From Clostridiales bacterium (GTDB lineage Bacteria > Bacillota > Clostridia > Oscillospirales > Oscillospiraceae), in NCBI GenBank assembly GCA_018374635.1, contig JAHAEW010000022.1, positions 1 to 40,820 of the forward strand: a stretch of DNA of 40,820 bases, in the 5' to 3' direction. Shown in pieces: positions 34,140-40,820 of the stretch. Made by a program: the position numbers and the translations under genes. Every line of letters starts with the position of its first letter. Position 1 is the stretch's first letter. The notes under the pieces are model-generated. The model searched no databases, had not been told where the DNA came from, and saw only the letters and a program-made list of their open reading frames with translations.

Positions 34140-34757
34140 ATGAAGAAGCAAAAAATGTTTAGTTGCATACTGATAGCTATGCTTCTTGTATCCTGTATTC
34201 CGACAGCCTATGCTCAAGCATATATACCTGATGATCCCATTGAACATGTAGATGCGGGTCCAGCATATAAACTGGAGTCAAAGCCTGTTGATCCTATAGC
34301 TGCTATGTTTTCAACATATGCAAAAGGGGATCTTTTATATGAGAATGGTGTGAGTGTTGAAGGACAGGTTGCTAAAATTAAGGTTTATGATAATGGGTAT
34401 TCAAAATGGTATGAATCTTTTGTAAGATATTTAACAGCTACTTGGTCAAAAGCATCTGACTATTCATATAGTGAAATGCAAACTGTAAGTTGGCAGACTG
34501 AAGGAAATATTTCTGTGGATATTCTTGAAGAAATAACAGCCACTCTTGGATTTTCTAAGTCGATATCCCAAAGCTTTTCTGTATCTGTAACAATCCCGGC
34601 AGATGAAACACGGTATTCTAAATTGGGATTAGCAAGTGATTTTTATCATCAATTTTTCTTAAAAAAGACATACTTGAACGGGAATTTAATAGACGAATCT
34701 GAGGGAAGTGCGATGTATCCGACAGATATGTATCTGAAAGTATATTACAAAGCATAA
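34140..34757 (+). CDS. Exported beta-rich protein, possibly aerolysin/ETX-like
   Basis: A 205-residue protein exported by signal peptide (MKKQKMFSCILIAMLLVSC). LVSC with Cys19 fits a lipobox, but TAYAQA could equally be a type I cleavage site. The body (about 85-180) has long stretches of alternating polar and non-polar residues rich in Ser/Thr, including TATLGFSKSISQSFSVSV directly followed by TIPADETRY. This recalls the inserting strands and following turn of aerolysin/ETX-MTX2 pore-forming proteins, though similarity is by eye and weak. The gene is strongly AT-rich (about 27-47% GC in lines I counted) with codons unlike the chromosome, suggesting acquisition. Confidence 0.6.
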   Translation: MKKQKMFSCILIAMLLVSCIPTAYAQAYIPDDPIEHVDAGPAYKLESKPVDPIAAMFSTYAKGDLLYENGVSVEGQVAKIKVYDNGYSKWYESFVRYLTATWSKASDYSYSEMQTVSWQTEGNISVDILEEITATLGFSKSISQSFSVSVTIPADETRYSKLGLASDFYHQFFLKKTYLNGNLIDESEGSAMYPTDMYLKVYYKA

Positions 34758-34800
34758 AAGCGTTTTAAAATTATGATAGAAGCAGATAATAGGTGATAAA

Positions 34801-35574
34801 ATGAGAATAAAAGGATTTCCTATTATGTTAGCGCTGCTCTTTACCCTATCAGGATGCCACGCCAGAACCAAGCAAGATGCTGAATCATTTTTTGTTTGGA
34901 TGGACGGGTACATTGCGCAGCGCACAAACCAACCATATCAGCTGCTTCTTACTTATTATTGTGAAAAAGGGTATAAAGGGGGGATTTGTTCCGAGCAGAT
35001 TGCGGAGGTCTGGTCTAAGGACCATCCCAATCTGACCATTTTATTGGACGGAGTTGAGGAATTCACAACAGATTACAGTGATAGGTATGATTGTTACAGT
35101 GTGTGTCTTTCTGTCACCTTTGACCAAGAGGGGATATATTATATTGACAATTTGACCTTTTCCCTAGGAGAGGGTGAGACTATTCGGCTCCCCATTGGAG
35201 CCTGGACCTTTGAGGTTATAGATGGGGGACAGGATGAGATACACATTTACAATGATATTGTTGCGACCACCTCGCCGAATGTATACTCTTTTTCTACCTC
35301 CTCCCTGCCGCCGGATACCCAGCTGAAGGAACTCTACTATGGAGAAGATCAGTCGGTCCAGTTTTTAAAGAACAGCATGGACACGGGGAAGATCGAGATG
35401 GAGGACGTCAACGCCCCGCTCTATATGGTGCGCCCGAAAATCACCGCGCTAGTGGATGGAGTGGAGACCATTCTGCTTGGAACCCAGTGTACCCGCGGCG
35501 CCATGGAAGTGGACGAGCAGGATATCCAGCGTTCGAAGGAATACACCTACCAACAATTGCAGGAAATGAAATAA
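34801..35574 (+). CDS. Predicted lipoprotein of unknown function
   Basis: A 257-residue protein with a lipoprotein signal (MRIKGFPIMLALLFTLSGC, lipid Cys19). The exported part contains acidic and aromatic segments, TTSPNVYSFSTSSLPPD and a C-terminal MVRPKITALVDGVETILLG, with no known domain. AGGTGAT precedes the ATG. The first two-thirds are AT-rich like the preceding gene, while the part after about 35290 returns to GC-rich sequence. This is the mirror image of the DUF4367-type gene at the other end of the AT-rich segment. Confidence 0.7.
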   Translation: MRIKGFPIMLALLFTLSGCHARTKQDAESFFVWMDGYIAQRTNQPYQLLLTYYCEKGYKGGICSEQIAEVWSKDHPNLTILLDGVEEFTTDYSDRYDCYSVCLSVTFDQEGIYYIDNLTFSLGEGETIRLPIGAWTFEVIDGGQDEIHIYNDIVATTSPNVYSFSTSSLPPDTQLKELYYGEDQSVQFLKNSMDTGKIEMEDVNAPLYMVRPKITALVDGVETILLGTQCTRGAMEVDEQDIQRSKEYTYQQLQEMK

Positions 35575-35580
35575 AGGGAA

Positions 35581-35625
35581 AAGAGAAGTCCACTTAGTAA
35601 ATATACTAGGCGGACTTCCTCTTAA
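35581..35625 (+). terminator. Imperfect hairpin after the lipoprotein gene
   Basis: AAGAGAAGTCC and TAGTA pair with TACTA and GGACTTCCTCTT with small mismatches. There is no real T tract, so termination may be partial. Confidence 0.4.
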
Positions 35626-35639
35626 AGATGGAGGACCAG

Positions 35640-35780
35640 GTGGACCAGTTTATCGCCCTGCTGGACCAGAAGCAGATGACCTTTGAAACGATGTGGGAGA
35701 ATGTAATCGTCGTCCTGCCCGAGCGGGCCAATAATTTGAACGAGGAGATCGCGTTTGTCCGCAGTGCGTGGGAGGCATAG
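35640..35780 (+). pseudogene. Short acidic ORF, possible gene remnant
   Basis: The frame encodes about 46 residues from GTG at 35640 (GGAGG 5 nt upstream) or 50 from ATG at 35628, running DQFIALLDQKQMTFETMW to EEIAFVRSAWEA. It is open a few codons further upstream, to a TAG at 35607. It has the amphipathic look of the C-terminal helices of a larger cytoplasmic protein. GC content is back to chromosomal type. It may be the tail of a gene whose front was lost when the AT-rich cassette arrived, or a real micro-ORF. Confidence 0.35.
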
Positions 35781-35817
35781 CAGGGTGCACAATGCCCGGA
35801 GGTGAGGAGGGATTTTC

Positions 35818-36047
35818 GTGTTCTGCGATATGCTTTCCAGAGTGAAACTGAATGTGGAGCGGAACGAAAAAGAATGTGGGGTCCCGCCGTTTGGCGCGGG
35901 TGGGTGCTTCTGGCCGTGGGACTTCTTCTGGCGGGCGCGCTGGTGTTCGGGCTGGTGCGCTGGAAACAGGACCGGGAGAAGGCGATCTTTTTCAATTCCT
36001 CCTATGAGCAGGTCGTTCCCCTGACCTGGGAACCGGTGGAGGAGTGA
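35818..36047 (+). pseudogene. Small membrane-protein gene divided between two frames
   Basis: A GTG at 35818 has an excellent site (GAGGAGGG, 6 nt) and starts MFCDMLSRVKLNVERNEKE, but this frame soon becomes Trp/Cys-rich nonsense and stops at 36024. The other frame (open from 35802, poor site) carries the convincing membrane span GWVLLAVGLLLAGALVFGLV and a tail ending LTWEPVEE at 36047. The two would join at the A run near 35866-35871. This is either a frameshifted gene, a programmed frameshift, or translation of the second frame from ATG 35874. Function is unknown; the next gene starts 4 bp later. Confidence 0.45.
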
Positions 36048-36051
36048 GCGT

Positions 36052-36594
36052 GTGAAAGGAAAGCGATGGGGCAAATGGGCCCTTCCGCTGGTCCTGGCGG
36101 CCGGAATCCTGCTGGGCGCAGTTCTGTCCCCCGGCTGGGCCAAATGGGAGCAGACGGAGGAGAGCCTGCGGGCCAAATTCCACCAGGAGCTGCGGTATGC
36201 CGCCCTTTCCGGCGGGCAGCTGACGGAGGATACCGCTCCCGCGGAGCGAGCGGAGTTGCTGAGGGACACACAGCGGCATGTGCAGGCGCTGCTGCTGCTC
36301 TGGGAGCTGACGCCGTGGACGCCCTATGAGACCCTGAAACGCGCAGAAGAGCGGGAACTGGGCAGAGAGGAGTTCGGCACGGTCACCGCATTTCTATGGA
36401 ACTATAACCTGCTGCTGGACCGTGTGCTGGAGGCGGAGGAGCCGGAAGCGGAACGGGAGAGGCTGGCGCTGGAAGGGGCCGGGGCCCTCGGCAAGGCCGT
36501 GGATACCGGCGGCACAGCCCATATCGACTGGCTCTACGACGCGGTCATGGAGGAGAAGCTTGCCGTCCGTTTAGAAAAGGAATTAAGTGAATGA
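36052..36594 (+). CDS. Signal-anchored protein of unknown function
   Basis: A 180-residue protein with one N-terminal hydrophobic segment (WALPLVLAAGILLGAVL, about 8-24) and a long, mostly helical, Glu/Arg/Leu-rich outer part. The GTG at 36052 has GGAGGAG about 9 nt upstream, inside the end of the previous frame. I do not recognise a family. With the preceding small membrane protein it forms a two-gene unit, perhaps co-transcribed with the cassette upstream. Composition is chromosomal (GC-rich). Confidence 0.7.
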   Translation: MKGKRWGKWALPLVLAAGILLGAVLSPGWAKWEQTEESLRAKFHQELRYAALSGGQLTEDTAPAERAELLRDTQRHVQALLLLWELTPWTPYETLKRAEERELGREEFGTVTAFLWNYNLLLDRVLEAEEPEAERERLALEGAGALGKAVDTGGTAHIDWLYDAVMEEKLAVRLEKELSE

Positions 36595-36597
36595 AAC

Positions 36598-36630
36598 GAG
36601 CCGCCCGGCATTGCCGGGCGGCTCTTCTGT
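36598..36630. terminator. Bidirectional terminator
   Basis: A 12-bp stem GAGCCGCCCGGC/GCCGGGCGGCTC, loop ATT, is followed by TTCTGT. It lies between convergent genes. The T run is short. Confidence 0.75.
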
Positions 36631-36641
36631 CCATAAATATC

Positions 36642-38039
36642 TTATTTTCCCAGACGCTCCGCAATGACCCGGGCCACCTTGACGCCGGAGGCGCCGGCCT
36701 GGGCCAGACCGCGGGTGACGCCCGCGCCGTCGCCGATGGCGAAGAAGCGGGGCAGCGCGGTCTCCAGCTCGCCGGAGAGGGCCAGACGGGAGGAGTAGAA
36801 CTTGACCTCCGCGCCGTAGAGGAGGGTGTCATAGTTGGCGGTGCCGGGGGCGATCTTGTCCAGCTGGTAGATCATCTCGATGATGTCGTCCAGCTGACGC
36901 TTGGGCAGGGCCAGGCTCAGGTCGCCGGGGACGGCGGCGGTGAGGGTGGGCCGGACAAAGGACTTGCCCAGGCGGTGCTCGTTGGTGCGGATGCCCCCCA
37001 CCAGGTCCCCGAAGCGCTGCACCAGCACGCCGCCGGCCAGCATATTGGAGAGGGAGGCGATGTGCTTGCCGTAGCGGTAGGGCTCGTTGAAGGGCTGGGT
37101 AAAGCGGTTGGAGACCAGCAGGGCGAAGTTGGTGTTCTCGCTGCGCAGCTGGGGGTCGGAGTAGGAGTGGCCGTTGACGGTGTTGATGCCCTCCACGTTT
37201 TCGGCTACCACATGGCCGTAGGGATTCATGCAGAAGGTGCGCACCTGGTCGCCGTACTGCTTGGTGCGGTAGACCAGCTTGGACTCATACACCACGTCGG
37301 TGATGTGCTCAAAGACCTTGGCGGGGAGCTCCACCCGCACGCCGATGTCCACCTGGTTGTTGATGAGCTCGATGCCCAGACCCTTGCACTGGTTGGCGAA
37401 CCACTCCGCGCCGGAGCGGCCGGGGGCGGCGATGAGCCAGGTGCAGTCCACCTCGTCCCCCCTGTCGGTGATGAGACGGTAGCCCTCCTCCCCCCGGTTC
37501 TCAATGGTGGTGACGGCGGTGTGGAAGCGGTATTCCACATGCTCCTTCACGGTCTCATAGATGCTCTGAAGGATCTTCAGGTTGTTCTCGGTGCCCAGGT
37601 GCTTGCAGCGGGCCTGGAGGAGATGGAGGTCATGCTCCAGGGCGCGCTTCTCCAGCGCCCGGGCCTCGGGGGTGGAGGTGGAAAAGACCTCGGTGGTGGC
37701 GCCGTGCTGGACATTGATGGTATCCACATAGTCGATGAGGTCCATGACCTCTTTCCCGTCCATGAAGTCGGTGAGCCAGCCGCCGAAAGCGGTGGTAAAG
37801 TTATACTTGCCGTCGGAGAAGGCGCCCGCGCCGCCAAAACCGCACATGGTATCGCAGATCTTGCAGTGAATGCACTCCTTTACCTTGCCCGCCACAATGG
37901 GACAGCTGCGGGTGTAGATATCGGCACCCTGATCCAGGGTGACCACCTTGAGCGCGGGATGGCGGCGCATCAGCTCGTACCCGGCGAAGATCCCGGCCTC
38001 GCCGCAGCCGATGATGGCTACATCGTATCTTGTGTTCAT
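36642..38039 (-). CDS. NAD(P)/FAD-dependent oxidoreductase, COG2509-like
   Basis: A 465-residue flavoprotein. The N-terminal dinucleotide fold is VAIIGCGEAGIFAGYEL (about 7-23). A Cys group follows: Cys46 in SCPIVAG, then CIHCKICDTMC (Cys56, 59, 62, 66), then GFGGAGAFSDGKYN. The C-terminal end has the FAD motif FFAIGDGAGVTRGLAQAGASG. Uncharacterised dehydrogenases of this group share the CPI...GFGGAGAFSDGK pattern. The four Cys could hold an Fe-S cluster or zinc. It has its own promoter with a palindrome over the -10. Substrate unknown. Confidence 0.88.
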   Translation of the reverse strand: MNTRYDVAIIGCGEAGIFAGYELMRRHPALKVVTLDQGADIYTRSCPIVAGKVKECIHCKICDTMCGFGGAGAFSDGKYNFTTAFGGWLTDFMDGKEVMDLIDYVDTINVQHGATTEVFSTSTPEARALEKRALEHDLHLLQARCKHLGTENNLKILQSIYETVKEHVEYRFHTAVTTIENRGEEGYRLITDRGDEVDCTWLIAAPGRSGAEWFANQCKGLGIELINNQVDIGVRVELPAKVFEHITDVVYESKLVYRTKQYGDQVRTFCMNPYGHVVAENVEGINTVNGHSYSDPQLRSENTNFALLVSNRFTQPFNEPYRYGKHIASLSNMLAGGVLVQRFGDLVGGIRTNEHRLGKSFVRPTLTAAVPGDLSLALPKRQLDDIIEMIYQLDKIAPGTANYDTLLYGAEVKFYSSRLALSGELETALPRFFAIGDGAGVTRGLAQAGASGVKVARVIAERLGK

Positions 38040-38092
38040 GTGCGTTCGTTCCCTTTTCTCAAATTTCAGGAGAGCTATACATACTCCCCCAA

Positions 38093-38127
38093 TTTGCTAT
38101 TATAGCAAACAAGCGGAGGGCTGACAA
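38093..38127 (-). promoter_or_regulatory. Oxidoreductase promoter with palindrome over the -10 box
   Basis: On the minus strand TTGTCA (38122-38127), 17 bp, TATAAT (38099-38104). The -10 is embedded in a perfect palindrome TTTGCTAT-T-ATAGCAAA (38093-38109). Such placement suggests an operator for an unknown repressor. Confidence 0.7.
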
Positions 38128-38151
38128 GATGGAACGCGGCGGCGGCGCGGG

Positions 38152-39159
38152 TTACGCCGGGGCCTGTGTGGTCAGTTCGATGCCGGTGTAGTACCAGGTC
38201 AGGATCTCCTCGTAGGTCTTTCCCTCCTTGGCCAGGGCGTTGGCTCCATACTGGCTCATGCCCACACCGTGGCCGTAGCCGGTCACCGAGAAGAGGACGG
38301 TATCCGCCGTTGTGGAGACGGTAAAGCTGGTGGAGCGCAGGGCAAAGAGGGTGCGCATCTCAGTCCCCGGGACGGAGACCCCGCCCACGGCGATGGAGTC
38401 CACCCCGCCGGCCGAGTTGAGCTGGGGCGCGCCGAACCAGGAGGACGGGTCCCCCTCCAGCACGGCCTCCGGGTGGGCGGCGAGGAATTTTGTCTTGAAG
38501 TCGGCGGCGCGCACCTCCACGGCGGAGTGGTAGTTGGGCACCTCCTCCCCCTCGGGGGATTCCACGCTGGTGAGGTAGGGGACGGAATTGCCCCATACCT
38601 CCACGGCGTCCACGGTTTTTCCGGCGGCGGAGGAGAAGAAGACCGCGTCGATGAGCTGCCCGTTATACTGGGCTACCACGCCGTCTGTCCCGGCCACGGC
38701 GGCGCGGATCTTGGCGGTGTAGACGTCGGCGTTCGCGCCCCAGTTGGAGGCGGCCTGTTCCGGCTCGATATAGGCCTGACAGCAGGTGTGGTCGGTACAC
38801 ACATCGGCGTCCGGATGGGCCTGGGAGGGGCGGGCCATCTTCCGCATGGCATAAGTGCGGGCCGCCACAGCCTGGGCCTTGAGGGCCTCCAGCTCAAAGG
38901 AGGCCGGCATCTCGGCGGCCACGACATTCCAGAGGTAGTCCCCCATGGACATGGTGCTCACCGTCCCGTCGGAGAGCTGGACCTGGATCTGTGTCCCGGT
39001 GTCCAGCTCCCCGGAGGGGACGGGCGATACCACCGTATGGTTCAGGGGGAGAGAGCCGTCCTCCTCCTGGGGCTGGAGCGGGTCCCCCCGGAGCAGCAGA
39101 AGAGGAAGCAGGAAAAAGAGCAGGAGCAGGATGAGGGCTGTGGCCGCCACTTGTTTCAT
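38152..39159 (-). CDS. SpoIID/LytB domain protein
   Basis: A 335-residue protein with an N-terminal signal anchor (residues about 5-24) and a SpoIID domain. SpoIID is a lytic transglycosylase that trims denuded glycan strands during engulfment. The catalytic Glu is probably Glu83 in VVAAEMPASFELEALKAQAV; further typical parts are AYIEPEQA, VFFSSAAGKT, and the C-terminal GYGHGVGMSQYGANALA. This supports a spore-forming ancestry. GGAGG precedes the ATG by 7 nt. It could be SpoIID itself or a SpoIID-like paralogue; neighbours usual for spoIID are missing. Confidence 0.9.
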   Translation of the reverse strand: MKQVAATALILLLLFFLLPLLLLRGDPLQPQEEDGSLPLNHTVVSPVPSGELDTGTQIQVQLSDGTVSTMSMGDYLWNVVAAEMPASFELEALKAQAVAARTYAMRKMARPSQAHPDADVCTDHTCCQAYIEPEQAASNWGANADVYTAKIRAAVAGTDGVVAQYNGQLIDAVFFSSAAGKTVDAVEVWGNSVPYLTSVESPEGEEVPNYHSAVEVRAADFKTKFLAAHPEAVLEGDPSSWFGAPQLNSAGGVDSIAVGGVSVPGTEMRTLFALRSTSFTVSTTADTVLFSVTGYGHGVGMSQYGANALAKEGKTYEEILTWYYTGIELTTQAPA

Positions 39160-39198
39160 AGGTAGACCTCCGTCGCAGTTAGGCAGTGTGGAAATGCG

Positions 39199-39227
39199 TT
39201 GACCGTCTTACTTTAGTGTGGTAAAAT
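39199..39227 (+). promoter_or_regulatory. Citrate synthase promoter
   Basis: TTGACC and TAAAAT are separated by 17 bp, about 34 bp before the start codon. Confidence 0.75.
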
Positions 39228-39261
39228 AAACAAACATACTTGCGCAAAGGAGCATGGAACC

Positions 39262-40626
39262 ATGGAGGGAAAAAAGGACAATGGCATGGACTTTGTTACC
39301 AGTCTATGCGAGGAATACCGGGCCCATAACTACATTGACCCGTCCTACTATGAGCGCTGGGGGGTCAAGCGGGGCCTGCGCAACGCCGACGGCACCGGCG
39401 TTCTGGCGGGCGTGACCCAGATTGGCAATGTTCTGGGCTACTATGTGCAGGATGGCGAGCGCTATCCCATGGACGGGAAGCTGATCTACCGGGGCATCAA
39501 TGTGGAGGAGCTCATTGACGGCTTTATGCGGGAGGGCCGTTTCGGGTTTGAGGAGACGGCCTACCTCCTCCTGTTCGGGGCGCTGCCCGACCGGGGGCGG
39601 CTGGAGGAATTCAAGCAGGTCCTGAGCGACAGCCATACCCTGCCCAGGATGTTTACCGAGGACATGATCCTCAAGGCGCCCAGCCCCGACGTGATGAATA
39701 AGCTGGCCCGCTCGGTGCTGGCGCTCTATTCCTACGACGACAATCCCGACGATCTCTCCCTGGCGAATCAGCTGCGGCAGGCCATTCAGCTCATCGCCCG
39801 GGTACCGGTCATTGTGGCCCACGCCTTTGCCGTGAAGCGGCACTACTACAATGAGGAGAGCCTCTACCTCCACCGGCCCCAGCCGGGGCTGAGCGTGGCG
39901 GAGAACTTCCTCTATTCGGTGCGCCATGACAACCGCTTTACCGAGCAGGAGGCCCGTCTGCTGGACCTGTGCATGGTGCTCCATGCCGAGCACGGCGGCG
40001 GAAACAACTCGGCCTTTGCCTGCCGGGTGCTCTCCTCCTCCGGGACCGACCTCTACTCGGCGGTGGCGGCGGCGGTGGGCTCCCTGAAGGGGCCCCGCCA
40101 CGGCGGCGCCAACAAGAAGGTCATGGAGATGTTCCGTCACATCGAGTCCGATGTGACCGACTGGAAGGATGACGAGGCGGTCAAGGATTACCTGGGAAAG
40201 ATCCTGCGCAAAGAGGCGGGGGACCGCTCCGGCCTCATCTACGGCATGGGACACGCCATCTACACCCTGTCGGATCCCCGCGCCGTCCTCCTCAAGAAAT
40301 TCGCCCGGGAGCTGGCCGCGACCAAGGGCATGCTGGAGGAGTTTCAGCTCTTTGAGGCAGTGGAGCGCCTGACCCCGTCGGTGCTGGCCGACGTGAAGGG
40401 GGACAAAAAAGTGGTGTGCGCCAATATCGACCTCTACTCCGGCTTTGTCTACAAGATGATGGGCATTCCGGAAGAGCTCTACACCCCCCTCTTTGCCATG
40501 GCGCGCGTGGTAGGCTGGTGCGCCCACCGTCTGGAAGAGGTGGGCGGCAGCGCAAACCGGATCATCCGCCCCGCCTACAAGGCGGTGGCGCCCCTGCACC
40601 CCTTTGTGCCGCTGGACCAGCGGTGA
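39262..40626 (+). CDS. gltA: Citrate synthase
   Basis: A 454-residue citrate/2-methylcitrate synthase of the common (Si-type) fold, condensing acetyl-CoA and oxaloacetate. It has LIYRGINVEELIDG near the N-terminus, the His motifs HAEHGGGNNSAF and GPRHGGANKKVMEM, GMGHAIYTLSDPRA, and the Asp region NIDLYSGFVYKMMGIP. In an anaerobe it probably feeds a partial cycle towards 2-oxoglutarate and glutamate; no aconitase or isocitrate dehydrogenase lies nearby. AAAGGAG is 10 nt before the ATG. Single gene with its own promoter and terminators. Confidence 0.95.
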   Translation: MEGKKDNGMDFVTSLCEEYRAHNYIDPSYYERWGVKRGLRNADGTGVLAGVTQIGNVLGYYVQDGERYPMDGKLIYRGINVEELIDGFMREGRFGFEETAYLLLFGALPDRGRLEEFKQVLSDSHTLPRMFTEDMILKAPSPDVMNKLARSVLALYSYDDNPDDLSLANQLRQAIQLIARVPVIVAHAFAVKRHYYNEESLYLHRPQPGLSVAENFLYSVRHDNRFTEQEARLLDLCMVLHAEHGGGNNSAFACRVLSSSGTDLYSAVAAAVGSLKGPRHGGANKKVMEMFRHIESDVTDWKDDEAVKDYLGKILRKEAGDRSGLIYGMGHAIYTLSDPRAVLLKKFARELAATKGMLEEFQLFEAVERLTPSVLADVKGDKKVVCANIDLYSGFVYKMMGIPEELYTPLFAMARVVGWCAHRLEEVGGSANRIIRPAYKAVAPLHPFVPLDQR

Positions 40627-40661
40627 TCCGGGGGCTGTAAAAAGTAAAAGTCGTTCTCATC

Positions 40662-40697
40662 CGCTGAGCGGCGGGCCATTCGGCCCGCCGCTCAGCG
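40662..40697 (+). terminator. Terminator hairpin of citrate synthase
   Basis: A perfect 16-bp stem (40662-40677 with 40682-40697, loop ATTC). It is immediately followed by the hairpin of the dispersed repeat, which supplies the T run (TTTT at 40719-40722). The two form a tandem terminator. Confidence 0.8.
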
Positions 40698-40770
40698 TGT
40701 CGAAAAACTTCGACACGCTTTTCAAAAATGCAAGCATTTTTTCGAGGGGATGCAGGCCGCTGCGCGCACT
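40692..40770 (-). repeat. 79-bp dispersed repeat, copy 2 (inverted)
   Basis: The reverse complement of 19-97 with one mismatch. It includes the hairpin GCGTGTCGAA/TTCGACACGC (40695-40718) followed by TTTT on the plus strand, so in this orientation it works as part of a terminator. Sequence beyond 40770 is not shared with copy 1. Confidence 0.85.
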
Positions 40771-40820
40771 TCGTCGGGTCAAAGTCCGCACCGTTCGCCC
40801 CGGCCTGACGGCCAGGGTTC

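Noticed and set aside
32085..36624. A prophage, integrative element or insertion sequence carrying the sigma cassette
   Set aside because: No integrase, transposase, attachment repeats or phage genes were seen; the tRNA-Arg gene is 15 kb away and shows no duplicated end.

Overview
The window reads as chromosomal DNA of a GC-rich, low-GC-lineage Gram-positive: an anaerobic, gut-type member of the Clostridia, most like the Oscillospiraceae (Flavonifractor / Pseudoflavonifractor / Lawsonibacter group). The basis is AGGAGG-type ribosome binding sites, frequent GTG/TTG starts, sigma-A promoters with 16-17 bp spacers, a SpoIID-like protein, FabK instead of FabI, a DeoR-controlled fructose PTS and Clostridia-type AIM24 and COG2509-like proteins. 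Genus assignment is inference only.

Layout. 1-132: a 79-bp repeat and a terminator; the same 79 bp returns inverted at 40692-40770. 133-2586: a P1-family peptidase and an NSS transporter on the minus strand. 2723-6081: an OmpR-type two-component system and a small PspC protein, with matching repeat boxes in front of the regulator and the PspC gene. 6130-8055: a small PadR-like ORF and a beta-CASP nuclease. 8062-13867: one minus-strand operon fruR-fruK-fruA-ptsH-ptsI holding a complete fructose PTS. 14027-16828: TrmH-type methyltransferase, AIM24 protein, SAM methyltransferase and tRNA-Arg(CCU), all minus. 16954-19062: typA behind a structured 5' leader. 19173-19716: a GNAT acetyltransferase. 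19744-29665: a complete type II fatty-acid synthesis operon (acpP-accB-accC-accD-accA-fabH-fabK-fabD-fabG-fabF-fabZ) closed by a MarR-type regulator that is probably its own controller. 29737-32043: a two-half P-loop ATPase and a convergent metallophosphoesterase.

32085-36624 is the accessory part and the most unusual. An ECF sigma factor and its membrane-anchored DUF4367-type partner are preceded by a promoter-like element (GGTGTCTCAAA, 14 nt, CGTTA). An equally spaced copy of the element stands 1.4 kb downstream, before a cassette of three exported proteins of unknown function. That cassette is a base-composition patchwork: AT-rich stretches begin and end inside genes. It is followed by small membrane-anchored ORFs, one apparently split between two frames. 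I read this as a self-contained sigma-controlled surface or secretion module.

36642-40722: a COG2509-like FAD oxidoreductase with a palindrome over its -10 box, a SpoIID/LytB-domain protein, and citrate synthase. No CRISPR array, rRNA, transposase, integrase or phage gene was seen.
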